Below, one piece after another: positions 1 to 5,807 of a stretch of DNA of 5,807 nucleotides. The notes below the pieces were generated by a model, which was not told the origin of the DNA, made no database searches, and saw only the letters and a program-made list of their open reading frames with translations. The position numbers and the translations under genes are program-made. The DNA comes from Bacteroidales bacterium. Lineage in GTDB: Bacteria; Bacteroidota; Bacteroidia; Bacteroidales; JAADJA01. The DNA is taken from the NCBI GenBank assembly GCA_029934735.1, contig JAOZLR010000178.1:1-5807 (forward strand), read 5' to 3'. Position 1 is the first letter of the stretch. Every line of letters starts with the position of its first letter.

Positions 1-5
1 ATCAA

Positions 6-1571
6 TTATTCATTTTCAAATTCACCATTTATCATAAACAAAAGAAATGAAAAAGGGAAAGCAAAGAGTGTTACACCGGCCTGAGTTTCAAGTGTATCCT
101 CCATAAGCATTGAAAGAAGCATAGTAATGAAGAATACCAAGAAAAGATAATTTCCCATTTTTCTCATCTTCATAGGAGGATAGAAAAGTGTAACCATAAA
201 CCATATAAAACCAATAATTCCAAATGTTGCAAATATTGTCAGATATTGGTCGTGAGTTCTGTTAACCCAAAGATTTTCAGTAAGTCGCGTATCCGAAGTT
301 TGATATTGCTTATAAAATGCGTCAGAGATATCACCCGTACCCACACCAATCCAGAAATTCTGCTTTACAATACCAACTCCGGCTTTCCAGAACTCAAAGC
401 GCTGCAACAGGGAGTGGCCGCTTGGGTTTCCACCCTTAACATAGCTGTCGTAACTCCACAGCAATTTATAAAGTCTCGTGTTAAGACTTAACTTTTTGGT
501 GTAATGGTAATTAGCTATTCCAAGCTCCACAGCCCGGATATCATCTTTATTCAATTTTGAAATTCCAACCGAATCTTTACGCAATCCTCTGGAATTCAAA
601 TATCTGTAAAGTGTATATTTTACCGGCTGACCTTTTGAATCTTTACCATTAAAATCAAATTGGCTTCTTTTACCCCACTCCTTTTTAAGCTCCTTATTGC
701 AAATATAAAGCCCAATATAACTGCCGTTTTCAACGGGCATTTTTACAGTATCATTATAATAAAGATTTCCATTTACTGTATATGCATCAATATTTTGTAA
801 TTCCAGTTTATTAGGTGTGAGATATGATTTGGCTACATCGTGAATGTAAAAAAAACCAAAAAGAGGTACCACGATTAGCAAAAGAAATATTGACAAGCGG
901 TAATAGATATTTCTTTCTTTAAGTATTTCGATAAACCCAATGATAAACGCAACGAACAAGACTATAAAAATACCTGTAACCGATTCGATTATGAATAGAA
1001 ACATCATCATCCATACTACAGAAGCAATAGAAACAATTTTCATTATTAAGTTATGTCGATAAACATAAAAGGCCAGGTAAACCGTCACAAAAATTGCCAG
1101 TGCGGTATTCAGGCTGAATCTCACGTGCGAAATAAAAGGAGAAATATTCCGAAAATCGTTTATCTCTTTAAACATATAAATCCCAACACTGATAAAAGTA
1201 CCGGCCAATACAGCTCCGGCAAACACCTTCAGAATAACATTAAATTGTTTCCTGTTAATCGGTTCTATTGTTGAAAGAATGAGCGGGAAGATTAGAAGCG
1301 GGATTTTTATTCTCAAATCTTTTACGGAATACTGAAAGTCACTGGTATAAAGCAATCCTACAATATGAAGCAGATAAAGTGAAGCAAGGACAAGGGCAGC
1401 CTTATTATTAACAAACTTTTTTACTTTATTTTTAATATCTCCTTCCAGAAGCCAGTTGCCAATAAGAAGAAACTGGGCAATACTCATTCCAAAGCGGGAC
1501 AAAGGAATACTGATAGCCAATAAAATAAATGCTACAAAATATAAAAGGCGGTGATTAATACTATAACGCAT
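6..1571 (-). CDS. O-antigen ligase / polymerase family polytopic membrane protein (Wzy_C-like)
   Basis: This 521-residue inner-membrane protein probably transfers or polymerises lipid-linked surface glycan on the periplasmic side. Hydrophobic segments are visible near residues 9-27, 58-75, 89-101, 112-134, 155-171, 178-194, 198-216, 225-243, 445-464, 474-490 and 498-514. A polar stretch of about 145 residues (roughly 245-390) is predicted to lie in the periplasm. It is followed by the Wzy_C-type signature: HSLLQRFEFWKAG (386-398), the glycine motif GVGTGD (409-414) and RTHDQYL (438-444). R391, R438 and H440 are candidates for the family's functional Arg/His residues. SHVRFSL (148-154) and EDTLETQAG (491-499) also resemble Bacteroidota members as I remember them. 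The ATG directly follows the ctpA stop codon (TAA-ATG), which supports this start and suggests translational coupling. Sequence alone cannot separate ligase from polymerase, and no other glycan gene is in view. Confidence 0.85.
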   Translation of the reverse strand: MRYSINHRLLYFVAFILLAISIPLSRFGMSIAQFLLIGNWLLEGDIKNKVKKFVNNKAALVLASLYLLHIVGLLYTSDFQYSVKDLRIKIPLLIFPLILSTIEPINRKQFNVILKVFAGAVLAGTFISVGIYMFKEINDFRNISPFISHVRFSLNTALAIFVTVYLAFYVYRHNLIMKIVSIASVVWMMMFLFIIESVTGIFIVLFVAFIIGFIEILKERNIYYRLSIFLLLIVVPLFGFFYIHDVAKSYLTPNKLELQNIDAYTVNGNLYYNDTVKMPVENGSYIGLYICNKELKKEWGKRSQFDFNGKDSKGQPVKYTLYRYLNSRGLRKDSVGISKLNKDDIRAVELGIANYHYTKKLSLNTRLYKLLWSYDSYVKGGNPSGHSLLQRFEFWKAGVGIVKQNFWIGVGTGDISDAFYKQYQTSDTRLTENLWVNRTHDQYLTIFATFGIIGFIWFMVTLFYPPMKMRKMGNYLFLVFFITMLLSMLMEDTLETQAGVTLFAFPFSFLLFMINGEFENE

Positions 1572-3275
1572 TTAATTTTTATCATCTTTACCGGCAACCC
1601 CGAGAATCGTCAGATAACCAGGTTCGTCGCTAAGAACATCAATTGCTTTAGTAATATCCTCATCATCATTTAAAGATGCTATTATTCTACCCTTTTGATA
1701 ATAGTACCTTGTTACAATCTCGAATTTCAATATTTTTTTGATCTCATCTTTATGCTTCTCCAGATCACCCTTTTTATTTTCAAGAATTTTAGCCTTCAAC
1801 GCTTCAAATTCAGGCTCAAGACTCGTAAAGTAATCGTCATCCTCTGCCGATTCTTTCATGTCCTCAAGCGATTTTTCGCAGTTCGTGGAATAATCATAAT
1901 CTTTATCACTGATATAGGCTACGAAATCATTAAAAATATCATCAGTTATTTCAAATTTCTCAGGTGGTGCAATCGAATCATGCTCCCTTTCAAATTTCCC
2001 GGCATAATCAAAAAACAGATATTTTATAAAAAGAGTATAGCTTAGATTACTCATTTTTCCCAGATCAACCTTAATGTCAGGCTCAATGCCACCACCGTCA
2101 TAAACTGTTCTTCCATTACTGGTTTTAAAAGCTGTGATTAGAGAGTCTGCTATTTCACCCGAATGTCCGTTTTTATCTTTATGAAAATAATCGATTTTCT
2201 GAATGCATCTCCCACTCGGAATATAATATTTGGCAACGGTTACTTTCAACTGTGCGTTATACGAAAGGGGGATTACATTTTGAACAAGCCCTTTACCAAA
2301 AGTACGCTGTCCTATAACTACTCCACGGTCTAAATCCTGTAAGGCTCCAGTCACGATTTCAGAGGCCGAAGCACTTCCGTCATCTACTAAAACAGCCAAA
2401 GGAATTTCAACATCAGTTGGGGCATTCCTGGTTTTATATGAATAGTTCTTACTTTCCAGCTTTCCTTTTGTACTGACAACCATCTGGCCCTTTTCAACAA
2501 ATATATTTGTAATATTAACAGCCTCTTGTAAAAGCCCGCCGCCATTTCCTCTCAAATCCAGAATAACACCTTTTAGATCATTATTTTTTTTCAATTCAAG
2601 AAAAGCCATTTTTACCTCATTTCCAGCGTTATGAGTAAACCCTGTAAGTTTAATATATCCGAAGCCATCACCCAAAACACCATAATAGGGGATATTATCA
2701 ATCTTGACGTTCTCTCTGGCAAACTCCTTTTCTATTGGTTCGGCAACACCCTCACGTTTAATAAGAAGTGTCACTTTTGTTCCGGGTTGACCTTTCAAGA
2801 TAGCACTGACCTCACTGGTGGTTTTGCCCTTTGCCGATTTACCGTCAACCTCAAGAATTTTATCTCCGGCTTTCAGGCCTGCGAGTTGGGCCGGCTTTCC
2901 CTCATAGGGCTCGGAAATAACAACCCAGTCATCACGCATTTGTATCATTGCACCTATTCCCCCATATTCGCCTGTAGTGATAAATCTCACATTTTCGATA
3001 TCCGACTCAGGAATATAAACTGTATATGGGTCAAGCGATTCAAGCATTGACTTGATACTTGTTTCAGCAAGATTACCCGGCTGAATATCATCAACATAGT
3101 TAATATTCAGCTCCTTCATTACTGTGGCATAAATATCAAGATTTTTCGAAATCTCAAAATTATTTTCGTTTTGCCCCAAAACCGAAGAAGAGAATATAAT
3201 AAGATAAATAACAGACAAATTGATCAGAGCCAATTTCATCATTTTCATATACTTATAAATTGCTGATTGTTTCAT
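1572..3275 (-). CDS. S41 family C-terminal processing peptidase (CtpA/Prc-like), periplasmic
   Basis: This is a 567-residue serine protease of the tail-specific/CTP family, which cleaves or trims envelope proteins in the periplasm. An N-terminal hydrophobic segment (about 14-32) ending in SVLGQN looks like a Sec signal peptide with no lipobox Cys. The family entry motif LDPYTVYI (81-88) is followed by a PDZ domain (about 97-185, with GGIGAMI near 105 and AGLKAGDKILEVDG at 132-145). The catalytic domain has DLRGNGGG (240-247), GSASASE (300-306) and TFGKGLVQ (325-332). S303, K328 and Q332 have the same spacing as the Ser-Lys-Gln triad of algal CtpA (S372/K397/Q401), so the enzyme looks active. 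Residues from about 407 form a charged, probably helical C-terminal region. The start used is ATG at 3275; in-frame ATGs at residues 10, 12 and 13 would give a more usual signal peptide length and cannot be excluded. It lies 50 nt after yidD and abuts the ligase gene. Confidence 0.95.
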   Translation of the reverse strand: MKQSAIYKYMKMMKLALINLSVIYLIIFSSSVLGQNENNFEISKNLDIYATVMKELNINYVDDIQPGNLAETSIKSMLESLDPYTVYIPESDIENVRFITTGEYGGIGAMIQMRDDWVVISEPYEGKPAQLAGLKAGDKILEVDGKSAKGKTTSEVSAILKGQPGTKVTLLIKREGVAEPIEKEFARENVKIDNIPYYGVLGDGFGYIKLTGFTHNAGNEVKMAFLELKKNNDLKGVILDLRGNGGGLLQEAVNITNIFVEKGQMVVSTKGKLESKNYSYKTRNAPTDVEIPLAVLVDDGSASASEIVTGALQDLDRGVVIGQRTFGKGLVQNVIPLSYNAQLKVTVAKYYIPSGRCIQKIDYFHKDKNGHSGEIADSLITAFKTSNGRTVYDGGGIEPDIKVDLGKMSNLSYTLFIKYLFFDYAGKFEREHDSIAPPEKFEITDDIFNDFVAYISDKDYDYSTNCEKSLEDMKESAEDDDYFTSLEPEFEALKAKILENKKGDLEKHKDEIKKILKFEIVTRYYYQKGRIIASLNDDEDITKAIDVLSDEPGYLTILGVAGKDDKN

Positions 3276-3277
3276 TT

Positions 3278-3303
3278 TATTATATATTTGATATTATATA
3301 TTT
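3278..3303. repeat. 12-nt direct repeat just upstream of ctpA
   Basis: TATTATATATTT occurs at 3278-3289 and again at 3292-3303, separated by GA, so the period is 14 nt. It fills half of the yidD-ctpA gap and ends two bases before the ctpA ATG. The repeat is exact but low in complexity. It may keep the translation start unstructured, or reflect slippage in AT-rich DNA. Confidence 0.6.
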
Positions 3304-3325
3304 TTCAAACTGTCAATTAATCCAA

Positions 3326-3547
3326 TCAAGGAACAGGGTCATAACCACTGCCGCCCCAAGGATTGCACGACAAAAACCGCTTGAGTGCCAGCCATCCTCC
3401 TTTAAAAGGTCCAAACTTTTTAATTGCCTCCACACCGTATGATGAACAAGAGGGTGTATATCTACAGGAAGCAGCAAAATATGGCGAAATGGCCACCTGA
3501 TAAAACCTTATCAGTAAAATAAAAAATTTACCCAGCAGTTTTTTCAT
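3326..3547 (-). CDS. yidD: membrane protein insertion efficiency factor YidD
   Basis: This 73-residue protein belongs to the YidD (formerly DUF37) family, a small membrane-associated factor thought to help YidC insert and fold inner-membrane proteins. An N-terminal amphipathic or hydrophobic helix (about 3-22) carries RFYQVAISP (14-22). The core motif CRYTPSCSSYGVEAI (28-42) and the ending CNPWGGSGYDPVP (61-73) match the family closely, including three conserved cysteines (C28, C34, C61) and the terminal DPVP. The length is at the short end of the family's usual range, and the gene is complete. Its ATG lies inside the 3' end of rnpA (20-nt overlap, different frame), so it is probably translated by coupling to rnpA. 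The rnpA-yidD pairing is widely conserved in bacteria. yidC, often nearby in other phyla, is not in this window. Confidence 0.96.
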   Translation of the reverse strand: MKKLLGKFFILLIRFYQVAISPYFAASCRYTPSCSSYGVEAIKKFGPFKGGWLALKRFLSCNPWGGSGYDPVP

Positions 3548-3917
3548 ATTCAGATTTACAACGCTCCAAAGCTACTATTATTTTCTCTTCAATCTCATTA
3601 TACGAGGCAATATCGTTTGAAACATATAATAAAGCTAAAACGCAGGTTTTATCTCTTTCTCTCAAAAACTCATACAAAGATTCCTTATTTTTTCTGTATG
3701 CCTCTCTTATTCGCCTTTTTAGCAAATTACGATCAACCGCCCGTTTGAACTTACGCTTTGGTACAGAAATAAGCACCTGAGCAGGATATTTCCCTTCAAG
3801 AGGATAATCGAGCCACACTACTTTTACAGGATATTGGGAAAAGGAGTTCCCCTTTAAGAACAGGCTTTCGATAATTTTTTTGCGCGATAAACGTTCCTCT
3901 TTTTTAAAGGTATGCAT
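3528..3917 (-). CDS. rnpA: ribonuclease P protein component
   Basis: This 129-residue basic protein is the protein subunit of RNase P, which binds the catalytic RNA and helps it remove 5' leaders from precursor tRNAs. The N-terminal FKKEERL (4-10) matches the usual FxKxxRL opening. SVPKRKFKRAVDRNLLKRRIREAYR (51-75) spans the family's RNR signature, with R63, N64, K67, R68, R71 and E72 in the expected pattern. Length is typical. The ATG at 3917 is the natural start because the FKKEERL motif begins three residues later. rpmH, the usual upstream neighbour in many phyla, is absent; the upstream gene is hemD, 110 nt away. The last 20 nt overlap yidD. A weak promoter-like box at the end of hemD and a palindrome in the gap may control it. 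Confidence 0.96.
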   Translation of the reverse strand: MHTFKKEERLSRKKIIESLFLKGNSFSQYPVKVVWLDYPLEGKYPAQVLISVPKRKFKRAVDRNLLKRRIREAYRKNKESLYEFLRERDKTCVLALLYVSNDIASYNEIEEKIIVALERCKSEYEKTAG

Positions 3918-3982
3918 CGGTAATTATTGGCTTTGCAGCTTTTGATTTGTACTAACTATAGCATTCCACACAAAAATATTCA

Positions 3983-4000
3983 TTAGATCATCCGATCTAA
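3983..4000 (-). terminator. palindrome between hemD and rnpA, possible weak terminator or attenuator
   Basis: TTAGATC (3983-3989) and GATCTAA (3994-4000) are perfect 7-bp arms around a 4-nt loop. On the minus strand the stem is followed, after a few bases, by the T-rich ATATTTTTG, which is terminator-like. The stem has only two G-C pairs and the T run is not immediate, so termination would be weak. A protein-binding site is the alternative. Confidence 0.4.
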
Positions 4001-4022
4001 CAATATGATAGCTCTGCCAAAA

Positions 4023-4050
4023 CAAACCTAATTCTTTTTTGCCTTCTCAA
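4023..4050 (-). promoter_or_regulatory. possible promoter for rnpA-yidD-ctpA-ligase
   Basis: On the minus strand TTG (4048-4050) precedes TAGGTTTG (4023-4030) by 17 nt. The second box is a full TAnnTTTG match and overlaps the TAG stop codon of hemD. The spacer is 2 nt shorter than usual and only three bases of the -33 element are present. If used, it would give rnpA a leader of about 100 nt that contains the palindrome at 3983-4000. Confidence 0.3.
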
Positions 4051-4786
4051 GATACTCCTCAATAGCAACGGTCATTGATAAAGCAGTCTTTGTTGGGGCA
4101 ATTATATCGGGTTTCAATCCGGCTTCTTTGAGAGCCTTAACAGTAGTAGGGCCAAAGCCTGCAACAAGAGTGCTATTCTGAATAAAATCAGGGAAGTTCT
4201 TATGCAGCGATTTTACTCCTGCCGGACTAAAAAAGACTATCATATCATACTCATCGATTTTAACTTCTGACAAATCACTTGCTATTGTTTTATAAATCAC
4301 AGCTTTAGAATAATTAATCTTATTCTCGTCAAGCATCTTAATAATACTCAATTTATAAATATCAGAGCAAGGCAACAGAAACTTTTCATTCTTGTGCTTT
4401 TTGATAATATCCATCAGGTCATTAAAATTCTGTCTGCCAAAGAAAATTTTTCTTTTTCTATACTGGACATACTTTTGCAAATAAAAAGCAGTGGCTTCCG
4501 AAATGCAAAAATACTTCATAGTGTCAGGAATCTCAACCCTCATATCTTTGGCTATCCTGAAAAAATGATCAACAGCGTTTCTGCTGGTAAAAATCGCAGC
4601 AGTGTGGTCTTGAATATAAACCTTGTCTTTTCTGAATTCACTTGAAGTGACGCCTTCAATTTTAATGAATTTATAAAAGTCGATTTTCAGTTTGTGTTTT
4701 TGAACAAGTTCACCGTAAGGTGACTTTTCAACATCACCGGGTTGTGGTTGGGAAACGAGTACTTTCTTTACTTTTTTTGCTGCCAT
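4028..4786 (-). CDS. hemD: uroporphyrinogen-III synthase
   Basis: This 252-residue cytoplasmic enzyme closes linear hydroxymethylbilane, with inversion of ring D, to uroporphyrinogen III, the branch point to haem, sirohaem and corrinoids. HemD is poorly conserved, but the two-lobed layout is clear. KKVLVSQPQP (7-16) starts the first strand. IFTSRNAVDHFF (65-76) is the first-lobe motif and VIYKT (163-167) matches the linker-region Tyr motif. FFSPAGVKSL (185-194) and GFGPTTVKAL (210-219) with PTKTALSM (231-238) form the second-lobe signature. SQPQPGDVEKSPY and YLQKYVQYRKRKIFFG resemble Bacteroidota HemD proteins as I recall them. The start is ATG at 4786; a purine-rich AAAAAGGGG lies only 2 nt upstream, too close for a standard Shine-Dalgarno site. 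The gene follows DUF4271 by 44 nt. No other tetrapyrrole gene is in the window. Confidence 0.93.
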   Translation of the reverse strand: MAAKKVKKVLVSQPQPGDVEKSPYGELVQKHKLKIDFYKFIKIEGVTSSEFRKDKVYIQDHTAAIFTSRNAVDHFFRIAKDMRVEIPDTMKYFCISEATAFYLQKYVQYRKRKIFFGRQNFNDLMDIIKKHKNEKFLLPCSDIYKLSIIKMLDENKINYSKAVIYKTIASDLSEVKIDEYDMIVFFSPAGVKSLHKNFPDFIQNSTLVAGFGPTTVKALKEAGLKPDIIAPTKTALSMTVAIEEYLEKAKKN

Positions 4787-4830
4787 ATCCCCTTTTTATA
4801 ATTAATAGTCTACTTAAAAATTAAAAAATA

Positions 4831-5637
4831 CTATTCTAAAATCCTAATTACCAACTTAGTAATAACTAATAGTGGTAGTATTTCGAGGGTGCAAAGATAT
4901 AAAATTCTATAATACACTGAGTAATTTAACAAAGAAATACTTGAAAATAATTCACGGCCTATTCTGTAAAGCGTTAAAATTAACCAGAATATAACGCCTG
5001 CATAAAGGATATTTTCTGAATTATAATAAACAGCAATAACAACAACCGGAAGAAATACAAGACCAAGAACAAGATTAAAGACAAAATTAGTTAGTAATAT
5101 TTCAGCCGAACTGTAGTAATCTTTAAAAATAATTCCTGAAAGATTAATTACCCCATTTTTGATAATCCAGAAAACCAAGACAATAAGTATGATAGCAGAA
5201 AACAGCTTGATATCCTGAAGTTCAGTAAAAGAAGGCGGCAAAAAGTAGATTATCAGCAGATAGATAAACATCGAAACCGAAACAAGATAAACTATAAAAA
5301 GTGGTATTGATATCCTTTCTCTAAAAAGAGTTCCATCTCTTGTAAGTTGATAAAAATAGTGATGAGCAACAGCTGAACTAAACACCTGAGAAAGCCTTTT
5401 CCGATAAAAGAAACGAACCCATGCAAGTAAAACAAAAAGAATTATTAGATGTACTGCAATCCAGTCGTTTGAAGTTTTTTGTATTTCAACAGGATTAAAA
5501 TAATCCCCTTTCAGACTTTCTGTTGTAAAAAACGTTTTCTTTTGTATTGGAGCAACAACGGAAGCACTATCCGACAACAACAATGTATCGGATGTAAGAG
5601 TTGATAATGTATCCTGCTGAAATTGAACTTGTGCCAA
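4831..5637 (-). CDS. DUF4271 family membrane protein, function unknown
   Basis: This 268-residue polytopic membrane protein matches what I know of the DUF4271 family, found in Bacteroidota and usually encoded just upstream of hemD. The first 55 residues are polar and rich in Ser, Thr and Asp, without a signal peptide. Hydrophobic segments then lie near 59-76, 111-134, 143-160, 181-205, 209-225 and 244-262, giving about six membrane helices. The C-terminal block RILYLCTLEILPLLVITKLV (244-263) is the most recognisable family feature. A His pair (AHHYFYQ, 91-97) lies in the loop after the first helix. The start is TTG at 5637: an in-frame TAA lies two codons upstream and no in-frame ATG occurs before residue 123, inside the second helix. 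No biochemical function can be assigned. The steady place beside hemD hints at shared expression but does not prove a role in tetrapyrrole metabolism. Confidence 0.85.
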   Translation of the reverse strand: MAQVQFQQDTLSTLTSDTLLLSDSASVVAPIQKKTFFTTESLKGDYFNPVEIQKTSNDWIAVHLIILFVLLAWVRFFYRKRLSQVFSSAVAHHYFYQLTRDGTLFRERISIPLFIVYLVSVSMFIYLLIIYFLPPSFTELQDIKLFSAIILIVLVFWIIKNGVINLSGIIFKDYYSSAEILLTNFVFNLVLGLVFLPVVVIAVYYNSENILYAGVIFWLILTLYRIGRELFSSISLLNYSVYYRILYLCTLEILPLLVITKLVIRILE

Positions 5638-5654
5638 ACCTTATAAACAAATTA

Positions 5655-5669
5655 ACCTTTTGCAAAGGT
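5655..5669. repeat. inverted repeat over the DUF4271 promoter
   Basis: ACCTTT (5655-5660) and AAAGGT (5664-5669) are perfect 6-bp arms around a 3-nt centre, and TTTGCAAA (5659-5666) is a perfect 8-bp palindrome in a shifted register. The element covers the candidate -7 box of the minus-strand promoter, so it could be an operator. It could equally be a by-product of the TTTG box sequence. Confidence 0.35.
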
Positions 5670-5670
5670 A
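5663..5670 (-). promoter_or_regulatory. candidate -7 box for the DUF4271-hemD transcript
   Basis: Read on the minus strand this is TACCTTTG, a full match to the -7 consensus TAnnTTTG. It would start transcription near 5657, about 20 nt before the TTG start of DUF4271. No convincing TTTG -33 element lies 19-21 nt upstream, so the promoter may be weak or need an activator. The box overlaps an inverted repeat. Confidence 0.5.
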
Positions 5671-5707
5671 ATCCAATTTTATAAATTTGTAATTTAAAAC
5701 GTTTCTA

Positions 5708-5738
5708 TTTGGATAATCCAACAGTTTACATAAATTTG
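5708..5738 (+). promoter_or_regulatory. Bacteroidota-type promoter for adk
   Basis: TTTG at 5708-5711 and TAAATTTG at 5731-5738 are separated by 19 nt. This matches the Bacteroidota primary sigma-factor consensus (-33 TTTG, 19-21 nt, -7 TAnnTTTG) at every defined base. Transcription would start near 5743-5745, leaving an AT-rich leader of about 32 nt before the adk ATG at 5777. The leader holds a 10-bp palindrome, ATTATATAAT (5752-5761), and no clear Shine-Dalgarno sequence. Confidence 0.75.
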
Positions 5739-5776
5739 CAACTGACATTATATTATATAATTAAAAAAGCATTTAT

Positions 5777-5807
5777 ATGTTCAATTTTATCATTTTTGGC
5801 CCTCCGG
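5777..5807 (+). CDS. adk: adenylate kinase, N-terminal fragment (runs off the window)
   Basis: Only ten complete codons are visible, reading MFNFIIFGPP with the next codon starting in G. A hydrophobic beta strand leading straight into GPPG at residue 8 is how bacterial adenylate kinases begin (the P-loop GxPGxGKGT, which binds the nucleotide phosphates). The enzyme would interconvert ATP plus AMP with two ADP in the cytosol. A strong Bacteroidota promoter lies upstream and the leader would be about 30 nt, which supports this ATG as the start. A related short NMP kinase cannot be excluded from so few residues. The gene diverges from the DUF4271-hemD group. Confidence 0.75.
   Translation, partial: MFNFIIFGPP

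Noticed and set aside
2631..3050. A 139-codon open frame on the plus strand opposite ctpA (and smaller ones at 1695-2045, 246-491, 1053-1274 and 4394-4645).
   Set aside because: Each lies antisense to a gene with clear family motifs or a well-supported reading frame, the translations show no recognisable domain, and no promoter or start context supports them.
3293..3316. TTGACA and TATAAT on the minus strand before ctpA, resembling a classical sigma-70 promoter.
   Set aside because: The spacer is 12 nt to the first TATAAT and 26 nt to the second, neither near 17, and Bacteroidota use a different consensus. The TATAAT copies belong to the direct repeat.
3260..3442. A 60-codon plus-strand open frame crossing the yidD-ctpA gap.
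   Set aside because: Most of it is antisense to yidD, whose motifs are unmistakable. The rest is the AT-rich repeat and the ctpA start.
4789..4797. AAAAAGGGG before hemD as a Shine-Dalgarno site.
   Set aside because: Only 2 nt separate it from the ATG, the match to the anti-SD is imperfect, and Bacteroidota rely little on such sites.
4804..4835. Inverted AATAGT/ACTATT pair around the DUF4271 stop codon as a terminator.
   Set aside because: The arms are 6 bp of mostly A-T with a 20-nt loop, so the hairpin would be unstable and is expected by chance in such AT-rich sequence.

Overview
The window looks like a chromosomal core-gene segment from a member of the Bacteroidota, probably Bacteroidales/Marinilabiliales-like. 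The evidence is low GC, a DUF4271-hemD-rnpA-yidD gene order that I know from this phylum, a Bacteroidota-style promoter (TTTG, 19-nt spacer, TAnnTTTG) before adk, and poor Shine-Dalgarno sequences. The genus assignment is inference, and no mobile element, CRISPR array, tRNA or rRNA is visible.

Layout, from right to left. At the extreme right, the first ten codons of a plus-strand adenylate kinase gene (adk) run off the window. A 139-nt divergent control region (5638-5776) separates it from six complete minus-strand genes: a DUF4271 membrane protein (TTG start), uroporphyrinogen-III synthase (hemD), the RNase P protein (rnpA), the membrane insertion factor yidD, a periplasmic S41 C-terminal processing protease (ctpA/prc-like), and an O-antigen ligase/polymerase family membrane protein that ends 5 nt before the left edge. 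The gaps are 44, 110, -20 (overlap), 50 and 0 nt, so the six genes could form one long transcript. The 110-nt hemD-rnpA gap, with a palindrome and a possible promoter, is the likeliest internal boundary.

Functionally this is a housekeeping and envelope cluster: tetrapyrrole synthesis (HemD), tRNA 5' maturation (RnpA), membrane protein insertion (YidD), periplasmic proteolysis (CtpA) and surface glycan attachment or polymerisation (ligase). DUF4271 has no known role. I see no clearly new system. The points most worth following are the DUF4271/hemD association, the large extracytoplasmic loop of the ligase, the palindrome between hemD and rnpA, and a 12-nt direct repeat just upstream of ctpA. 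No stretch longer than 300 nt lacks a gene.
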